Assembly: GCA_031422315.1 (NCBI GenBank)
Contig: JANOQN010000056.1
Span: 1 to 64,000 of the forward strand
From: JANNYA01 sp031422315
GTDB lineage: Bacteria; Pseudomonadota; Gammaproteobacteria; Xanthomonadales; SZUA-5
Direction of reading: 5' to 3'
Length of the DNA stretch: 64,000 nt
Shown here: piece by piece, positions 58,505-64,000 of the stretch
Position numbering within the stretch: position 1 is the first letter of the stretch
Layout of the letters: each line of letters begins with the position of its first letter
Position numbers and translations under genes: made by a program
The notes under the pieces: generated by a model
Seen by the model: only the letters and a program-made list of their open reading frames with translations
What the model was told of the DNA's origin: nothing
Databases searched by the model: none

Positions 58505-59458
58505 CTAACGGTTGATCAAAAAGCGCGCGCGGCAGCCGCGATCAACCCAAATACCTTCTCTGGTAAAGCCCCAGGTCTGGTTTTGCGTACACGTCGAGCG
58601 CGACAATTGACGTTCCAGAACCACGCCGCGTGCGGTGTCAATTCGGCACAGGGTGTAACGATTATCTTTACTGCTGCATTCGACGGCCTGTGGCGGCTGT
58701 GGCGGCTGTGGCGGCAATTCTCGGCGCATGCTGCCGATCAAACTCGCGTAACGCTGCTGTTCTTGGCGAAATTCAGGTTCATTGGCGAATTGCGGTGGAA
58801 TCCAATAGCCATTTTCAGGCGTACATATTTGGCAAATCTGCCCACTGGCATCTACCCAGCGCAGCTGCCTTATATCAAAACGTGCGGGCAAGCCTGCCAC
58901 CTGCCCAAAACCTGCGCCTGGGCCTGCGCCTTGATTGAAGCCAGCGCGCGGCGCGCTAGCTGGGCGGCCATCTTGTTGCGGCGCTCCTGGGCCTGCCATC
59001 AAGTTTTGAAACCGGCGGCGCTCTTTGCGGTATTCCGCGCTTTCGGCGAACGCGTCCGGAATCCAAAACCCGGTGCTAGGATCACAGCGAAGGCATTCAC
59101 CGGCGCGATCAAACCACGCTAATTCGTAGGGTGAAAAGAAAAATCCATCCGGGAAGGTGTAGCGGTTTAAGTCTTGGTTTTGACTGATTTGATCCAGAGG
59201 CACTAAAAAGCCGTTTTGCTCGGTGCAATACGTGCATGGCTGGCCGTTGGCAGTGAACCAGCGCATGCTACGGGAATCAAAATATTCCCCGCCTTGGCCT
59301 TGCGGCTCTGAACCATACGGTTGCCCGCTTTGCGGAGTTCGATAAAATTTCGGCGCATCCGTAGGCGCAGCCGTTTTGTCTTGCGCGGCCAGTGCACCCG
59401 ATAGTCCAAGCACGGCAAACGCGGCGAACAGGGTTGATCGAACGGTAAAAACGGCCAT
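58505..59458 (-). CDS. Exported DUF3011 protein with three Cys-pair repeats
   Basis: A protein of 317 residues from the ATG at 59458, giving a signal peptide ending GALAAQ. Three units of about 30 residues start near 59, 106 and 193. Their consensus is W(F/V)-x3-G-x(1-2)-C-x-x-C-x4-G(F/Y)-x-(V/I)P, with cysteine pairs at C75/C78, C122/C125 and C209/C212. A DUF3011 domain closes the protein (about 258-317; VECSSKDNRYTLCRI, TWGFTREGIWVDRGCRARF). Proline- and glycine-rich linkers separate the parts. DUF3011 has no known function. The repeats could bind metal or form disulfides; I do not know a named family for them. Confidence 0.75.
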   Translation of the reverse strand: MAVFTVRSTLFAAFAVLGLSGALAAQDKTAAPTDAPKFYRTPQSGQPYGSEPQGQGGEYFDSRSMRWFTANGQPCTYCTEQNGFLVPLDQISQNQDLNRYTFPDGFFFSPYELAWFDRAGECLRCDPSTGFWIPDAFAESAEYRKERRRFQNLMAGPGAPQQDGRPASAPRAGFNQGAGPGAGFGQVAGLPARFDIRQLRWVDASGQICQICTPENGYWIPPQFANEPEFRQEQQRYASLIGSMRRELPPQPPQPPQAVECSSKDNRYTLCRIDTARGVVLERQLSRSTCTQNQTWGFTREGIWVDRGCRARFLINR

Positions 59459-59538
59459 GAACTTTCTCCGGTGGTTGAAAAATCTGCTTGGGTAAGATAC
59501 TGCGGCAAGCATTGCATAGAAGTAACCGATTGCTACGT

Positions 59539-61476
59539 TTATGCAACAGATTCTGACAAGTTCGAGGTCAAAATCGGCGGCATCGGGCAATTCAACCTTG
59601 CGCATACCACCCGAAGTAGCTCTGATTCTGATGCGCTTGCCGCTTCATCAAAAAATGTGCAGGCGATCAATGCGCTCAACAGCGCCTGTTTAGCGTGAAT
59701 TTGCAGCTGATTGAGTTCCGTCAACGCTTGGTCTAAGGCCTCTGGCCATTGACTAGGGATTTCAAACTGCAAGTGTTTGCCTATCTCCAACTGCGCCGCC
59801 GCGTGTGCAAATGCGTGCTGCGCTTGCTGTGCGGCGCTTGCACTTTGATCTAACGCATTACTCTGGCCCGCTTGCGCCAAAACGCTGAGCACAACTTGCA
59901 CCGACTTTGGGCAATCGTGCAAGCGTTTGCGGCCCAAACGCGCATCTGCGGATTTCATATCAAGCGTGTTGTGCGCCAGCAGCCGCAGCAGGCTGTACTC
60001 AAATACATCCAGTTGCTGATCTAACAGCGCAAGTGCCTCAACCGTGTCAAACAAACGCCGTAAATCGTCAGCAGGCCTCAGTTTGAGGGTTGGAAAACAC
60101 AGGCTGACGAGCGGCAAGCGCAGCTCAGCTTGCAGCGCTAATACGAACACCAGCAGCGCCTTTAGCTCGGCGAGCACCGCGTCACCGTAGCGCTCGCTAA
60201 CGATGGAAATTTGTTGAGATCGGGTTGCATCATTTTTCGACATGGCCAAGGCAAGCACCAAGCTACACACCGCATCAAGCTGGTGCGCGGCTCGCTTGAG
60301 CTCGGGCGCAAAGCCGTGCCGAATTGCTTTAGCACGCTCAATATGGGGCGCTTCAGGGCTGGCAACCTGCGCGAGCACAGTGCTTACAAAAGCCTGGTCG
60401 GTAATTCCATTTACGCTTGATTGCGCGCCAACCGATGCGAATCCAAGCATGGCCGCAGCCGAAGCGGGCTCGGCATTTGATTGATCAAATCGTCTAGCTA
60501 CCGCAGATTTGGCAATTTTTTCAAACTGTGAGGCAATAAACGCAGGCTCAAGCCGGCGAATTCGATCGGTCAAATCCGGGTGTGTGTCAAAAACGCTGCT
60601 GTGATCTATGTTGGAGCCAAACAGCATATGTCGGTACTCTTCTGCCGAGTGATTGTGCAGCTGACTGCCCGCACTTAAGCCGCCGATTTTCTTCAACGCG
60701 CCGGCAATGCCGCTGGCTGAGCGGGTAAATTGCACGGCTGAGGCATCTGCCAAAAATTCCCGGCTTCTCGACACTTTTGCTTTGATAAGCCGCGCACACA
60801 AAAGCCCTGCGCTGCCCAGCGCCCAAATTGCTAGACCAGCTACAATTAGCGCATTACCCTCGCTGCGGCTTCGCCCAGCGCCTTCTAAAATCTTTTTACC
60901 AATAATGCCAAGCGCGCTAATGCCAAACAGCAATGCAACCAAGCGGATATTGAGCCGCATATCGCCGTTTAAAATGTGCGAAAACTCATGCGCAATCACA
61001 CCTTGTAACTCATCCCGCGACAGCTGGGTTAGCGTGCCTCGCGTTACGCCAATTGCCGCGTCACTCATGCTATAGCCAGCGGCAAAGGCATTGATGCCGG
61101 CTTCATCTTCCAACACAAATACCTCAGGGCAGGGCACGCCCGAGGCAATTGCAATTTCTTCGACCACATTTAATAGTCGGCGATAGTGCGGATCGGTGCG
61201 GTGATGATTGATTTGCGTGCCGCCCATTGCCATCGCGATGGCTTTGCCACCTTCACGCAGGCTAACAATGCGATAGGCGCAGGCCAGCGTAATAATAATC
61301 AAGACCGCAGCACCCACGCCGATCCAACTGGCAGGATTTGCGATTGCTTCCGGTGCAAAAATTAGCGAAAGCGTTACATTGACCAGCGCAATGAGCACGA
61401 TAACCGAAGCCGCCAACATCCACAGCAGCTTGCGCGTCATGCTGCGGGCGTGCTCTTGGTGTTCAAAAAAGTTCAT
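59539..61476 (-). CDS. M48 family zinc metallopeptidase (HtpX-like) with long C-terminal domain
   Basis: A protein of 645 residues from the ATG at 61476 (MNFFEHQEHAR). Two helices (about 15-80) precede the catalytic domain with HEFSH at about 161-165 and the downstream glutamate in SREFLADASAV; two more helices lie between them. Some 310 residues after the peptidase part form an alpha-helical region without a recognised domain (from about 335). M48 proteases of this type (with MNFFEHQ at the start) often pair with LemA; no lemA gene is here. It probably degrades misfolded membrane proteins. Confidence 0.9.
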   Translation of the reverse strand: MNFFEHQEHARSMTRKLLWMLAASVIVLIALVNVTLSLIFAPEAIANPASWIGVGAAVLIIITLACAYRIVSLREGGKAIAMAMGGTQINHHRTDPHYRRLLNVVEEIAIASGVPCPEVFVLEDEAGINAFAAGYSMSDAAIGVTRGTLTQLSRDELQGVIAHEFSHILNGDMRLNIRLVALLFGISALGIIGKKILEGAGRSRSEGNALIVAGLAIWALGSAGLLCARLIKAKVSRSREFLADASAVQFTRSASGIAGALKKIGGLSAGSQLHNHSAEEYRHMLFGSNIDHSSVFDTHPDLTDRIRRLEPAFIASQFEKIAKSAVARRFDQSNAEPASAAAMLGFASVGAQSSVNGITDQAFVSTVLAQVASPEAPHIERAKAIRHGFAPELKRAAHQLDAVCSLVLALAMSKNDATRSQQISIVSERYGDAVLAELKALLVFVLALQAELRLPLVSLCFPTLKLRPADDLRRLFDTVEALALLDQQLDVFEYSLLRLLAHNTLDMKSADARLGRKRLHDCPKSVQVVLSVLAQAGQSNALDQSASAAQQAQHAFAHAAAQLEIGKHLQFEIPSQWPEALDQALTELNQLQIHAKQALLSALIACTFFDEAASASESELLRVVCARLNCPMPPILTSNLSESVA

Positions 61477-61544
61477 GGATTTTGTCTTTCCCGCGCCGCG
61501 CTGGCCCGATGATAAACTCACAGCCGCTTGAGTAGGATGCAGCC

Positions 61545-62288
61545 ATGGAAAAAACCACTGATTTCGGCTTTAAAGAAGTGCCACCCGCGCAAAAAGCGGC
61601 GCTTGTGCGCGGCGTTTTTAGCGCCGTGGCGCGAAACTATGATGTGATGAACGATGTAATGAGCTTAGGCTTGCATCGGCTTTGGAAGCGTCATTTTATT
61701 GCGACATCGCAATTGCGGCCTGGTCAACGCGTGCTCGATCTTGCCGGCGGTAGTGGCGACATCAGTAAATTGGCGGCCAAAGCGGTAGGAAAATCTGGAC
61801 TGGTAGTGCTGTCAGACATCAATGCGCAAATGCTCGAATGCGGGCGTGATCGTTTGCTGGATGAAGGCTGGGGTCCGCAGGTTCACTGTCTGCAAATAGA
61901 TGCGCAAGCGCTGCCATTTCCAGATCGGAGCTTTGATTTGGTTACCATCGCATTCGGGCTTCGCAACGTGACCGACAAAGCCCGCGCGTTATCTGAAATG
62001 CATCGCGTGTTGAAAATTGGCGGGCGCGCGATGATTTTGGAGTTTTCCGAAGTTCAAGTTAATGCATTAAAACCATTTTATGACGCTTATTCGTTCCAGA
62101 TTTTGCCAAGACTGGGCCAATTGATCGCTAAAGATCGCGCCAGTTACCAATATTTAGTTGAATCGATTAGGCGCCACCCCAATCAAGCAGCCCTATCTTC
62201 AATGATGCAATCGGCAGGTTTTGCGCAAGTTAGCGCACACAATTTGGTGGGCGGCGTGGTTGCGATTCACTCTGGATTTTCGGTTTAA
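61545..62288 (+). CDS. ubiE: Ubiquinone/menaquinone C-methyltransferase
   Basis: A protein of 247 residues. The N-terminal TTDFGFKEV, FSAVARNYDVMNDVMSLGLH and the SAM motif VLDLAGGSGDISKL, then FDLVTIAFGLRNVTDK and the C-terminal YQYLVESIRRHPNQ are all UbiE signatures. It C-methylates the quinone ring. The partner ubiJ/ubiB genes seen in enterobacteria do not follow. It is divergent from the M48 gene with 68 bases between. Confidence 0.96.
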   Translation: MEKTTDFGFKEVPPAQKAALVRGVFSAVARNYDVMNDVMSLGLHRLWKRHFIATSQLRPGQRVLDLAGGSGDISKLAAKAVGKSGLVVLSDINAQMLECGRDRLLDEGWGPQVHCLQIDAQALPFPDRSFDLVTIAFGLRNVTDKARALSEMHRVLKIGGRAMILEFSEVQVNALKPFYDAYSFQILPRLGQLIAKDRASYQYLVESIRRHPNQAALSSMMQSAGFAQVSAHNLVGGVVAIHSGFSV

Positions 62289-62467
62289 AGTGCAAATGTC
62301 GCAAAGTTTTCACGCATTTGCCGATTAGCTCTGGTGAAACTGCAACAATTTGAATTGCAAAATATTGGGCTGTTTCCGCAGTTTGTCGCATGCAACGTGC
62401 GCTTTCGCTTGTTCGCTTGTCATATTCTGATGCTTAATATGCAAACTCGATCACATCAAGCGCCTAA

Positions 62468-63523
62468 ATGCCCTCGCTAATCATCGCCGCAATATGTTCG
62501 GCAGCTCTCATGCTCGCTTTTTTGCTCTACGCGCCGCGGTTTGGCTGGCTTGATCGCCCCGATGCGCGCAAAGCGCACGGTGTTGCTGTACCGGCGCTCG
62601 GCGGTGTTGCGTGGTTTATTGGGTTTGCGATTGCTATTTTGATTTCGCAGCCGACCGCATCGCATCAATATTTGCTAACAGCAATGGCGATTTTAGTTTT
62701 TATTGGCGCGGTTGATGATCGCAAACCGCTGCCATCTTGGCTTAGGCTGTGCGCGCAAGCGGTTGCAGTTGCTATCGCCTTTCAGGGTAGCGGACCGATT
62801 CAAAACTTGGGCGCAACGTTTGGCGTTCAACTGGCACTGGGTAATTTGGCCTGGCCATTCACGATTTTTGCCGTCATCGGCGTTATCAATGCCGTCAATA
62901 TGATTGACGGCATGGACGGGCTTTTGGGTAGCTTAGCCTCGCTCGCGTTTGCAGCGCTTATTTTCGTGCTTTACCGTGCGGGCGCCGGTGATTTGGCTTT
63001 TGTGCCAGCGGTTGCGGTTTGCGCGCTGATTCCATTTTTGCTGGTCAACGTGCGCACACCCTGGCAAAAACAGGCGCGCATGTTCTTTGGTGATGCGGGC
63101 AGTATGCCGATTGGACTGCTTTTAGCGTGGTGCGTGATTAACACTACTCAGGGCGAGCGCGGACTATTGCAGCCAGTTAGCGCGCTGTATTTACTTGCGG
63201 TACCGCTTATTGACACAGTTTCACTGATGCTGCGGCGCGGTCTGCGCGGGCAATCACCGTTCAACGCCGATCAAGAACACGTGCATCACCTTTTGCAGCG
63301 TGCAGGTTTTGGTGTTGGCGTTAGTTTGGCACTACTGCTTGGCACTGCAACGCTGCTGCTCCTGTTGGAGTGGGTAATGAATGCGCTGGCGCTACCTGAA
63401 TACGTGCGCTTTGCCGTGTTTATGTTGATTGCGCTTGGCTATCACTTCCGAGTTGGCTTTGCATTACGGCACAAGCGATGGCTTGGGCGCGATTTGCAGG
63501 ACGCACTTGTGCGTACTAGCTGA
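62468..63523 (+). CDS. wecA: WecA-like undecaprenyl-phosphate sugar-1-phosphate transferase
   Basis: A protein of 351 residues with about ten helices. The MraY/WecA family motifs are present: FGWLDRPDARKAHG near the start, GAVDDRKPL with the DD pair, VNMIDGMDGLLGSLA, MFFGDAGSMP and HVHHLLQRAGF. It adds a sugar-1-phosphate (usually GlcNAc) to undecaprenyl phosphate at the inner membrane, the first step of O-antigen or related polymers. It lies 9 bases before an O-antigen-ligase-like gene, consistent with that role. The 179-base gap upstream holds no evident promoter pair. Confidence 0.93.
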   Translation: MPSLIIAAICSAALMLAFLLYAPRFGWLDRPDARKAHGVAVPALGGVAWFIGFAIAILISQPTASHQYLLTAMAILVFIGAVDDRKPLPSWLRLCAQAVAVAIAFQGSGPIQNLGATFGVQLALGNLAWPFTIFAVIGVINAVNMIDGMDGLLGSLASLAFAALIFVLYRAGAGDLAFVPAVAVCALIPFLLVNVRTPWQKQARMFFGDAGSMPIGLLLAWCVINTTQGERGLLQPVSALYLLAVPLIDTVSLMLRRGLRGQSPFNADQEHVHHLLQRAGFGVGVSLALLLGTATLLLLLEWVMNALALPEYVRFAVFMLIALGYHFRVGFALRHKRWLGRDLQDALVRTS

Positions 63524-63532
63524 GCGTTGCGC

Positions 63533-64000
63533 GTGCAGTTGCGACAAAACAACGGCCTGTTTTTAGGCTGGCTAGCCATAGTTGTATTGCCGGTTGCCAG
63601 CTTTGGCGGGAATCGCGCCTGGGTTTGGCCATGGGCCATGGTGCTTTGTTCGCTTTGCCTAATTTGGGCTGTTAAAGCGAAAGGCTTGCGAGAAAAACTG
63701 CGCACCTTGCAACTCGACCCTTCGATGGGTTTCCGCGCAGCGCCGCTTTGCTATTTGGGCATCGCTTGGGTGTTGAGCAGTGCGCTTTATTTGCTCCCAA
63801 TCGGCGAAAAAGCGGGTCCGTTTACGAAAGACTATGGCGCGGCGCTGCTGGCATTTGCGCAAGCTTGCTATTTGGTGCAGTTGTTTTTACTCACGGTATT
63901 AGTGTTGGACAGCAAGGCCAAAATAAAGCGCGCTGTGCTCACGCTTTTTGTCATAGCAGTCATTCACGCCAGCATAGCAACTGGCTTGCATTTGACGGAA
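63533..64000 (+). CDS. O-antigen-ligase/polymerase-like membrane protein, N-terminal fragment
   Basis: An open frame of 156 codons from a GTG at 63533 to the window end. Four hydrophobic helices are visible. The first contains VLPVASFGGNRAWVW, a motif that opens many O-antigen ligase (Wzy_C/WaaL-like) proteins, in which G-G-N-R-x-W-x-W follows the first helix. The spacing of only 9 bases after wecA fits a polysaccharide assembly operon. The catalytic region is outside the window, so ligase, polymerase or other role is undecided. Confidence 0.65.
   Translation, partial: MQLRQNNGLFLGWLAIVVLPVASFGGNRAWVWPWAMVLCSLCLIWAVKAKGLREKLRTLQLDPSMGFRAAPLCYLGIAWVLSSALYLLPIGEKAGPFTKDYGAALLAFAQACYLVQLFLLTVLVLDSKAKIKRAVLTLFVIAVIHASIATGLHLTE

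Overview
The window is a piece of a gammaproteobacterial chromosome, most probably from the Xanthomonadales/Lysobacterales or a near relative. This is inferred from gene content and order: kdkA (KDO kinase), a coaBC-dut-phosphomannomutase block in which the mutase carries a long membrane-anchored N-terminus, a MetX of the type with a GWWE motif, single-chain aceE, rpoH, a DUF3011 protein and several very long secreted proteins. There are no rRNA genes, no CRISPR array, no recognisable transposase and no prophage. One tRNA gene, tRNA-Leu(CAG), is present.

Layout. 0-5.2 kb: the 3' end of tldD, an AT-rich immunity-like orphan, a small M50 protease, a pair of DUF2306-like membrane proteins, and a divergent LytS/LytTR two-component system. 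5.4-12.5 kb: one 2372-residue secreted protein that joins a metzincin protease domain near its N-terminus to a gingipain-like C25 cysteine protease at its C-terminus, with lectin-like and jelly-roll modules between. 12.6-18.3 kb: SDR, pbpC, a beta-lactamase-fold hydrolase, a YCII protein, vapBC and a 5'-truncated second antitoxin. 18.3-25.6 kb: queA, aceE, rpoH, tRNA-Leu, metX-type acyltransferase and a SET-domain methyltransferase. 25.6-32.1 kb: a tripartite RND efflux operon with a GNAT acetyltransferase as its last gene. 32.2-35.8 kb: pirin and a divergent LysR regulator, an ABC ATPase without a permease, and a DUF3060 protein.

36.0-42.3 kb is a tightly packed leftward operon: algC-like mutase, gamma carbonic anhydrase, kdkA, MBL-fold hydrolase, moaA, moaC, moaD. 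It joins sugar-nucleotide/LPS genes to molybdopterin synthesis. moaE is not in the cluster. 42.4-47.9 kb: dut, coaBC, parB and parA (all leftward), then a divergent NtrX-like regulator that lacks the sigma-54-contacting GAFTGA loop. 48-64 kb: a nucleotidyltransferase-like protein, terC, dgkA, an 828-residue secreted protein, a DUF4097 lipoprotein, a DUF533/TerB protein, prmA, a sensor kinase, rsmD, RNase T2, a DUF3011 protein with three Cys-pair repeats, an M48 protease, ubiE, wecA and the start of an O-antigen-ligase-like gene.

Repeats are the main non-coding feature. There is a REP-like composite of about 180 bp present twice in tandem between dut and coaBC, preceded by three 33-bp units, with a further single REP unit after ntrX. 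A 215-bp element with 37/38-bp terminal inverted repeats between prmA and the sensor kinase supplies both a terminator for prmA and the last codons of the kinase. A terminator at about 50 kb is partly duplicated. The candidates most worth following for new biology are the dual-protease giant, the triple Cys-pair DUF3011 protein and the 215-bp element. No complete new defence or synthesis system is evident.
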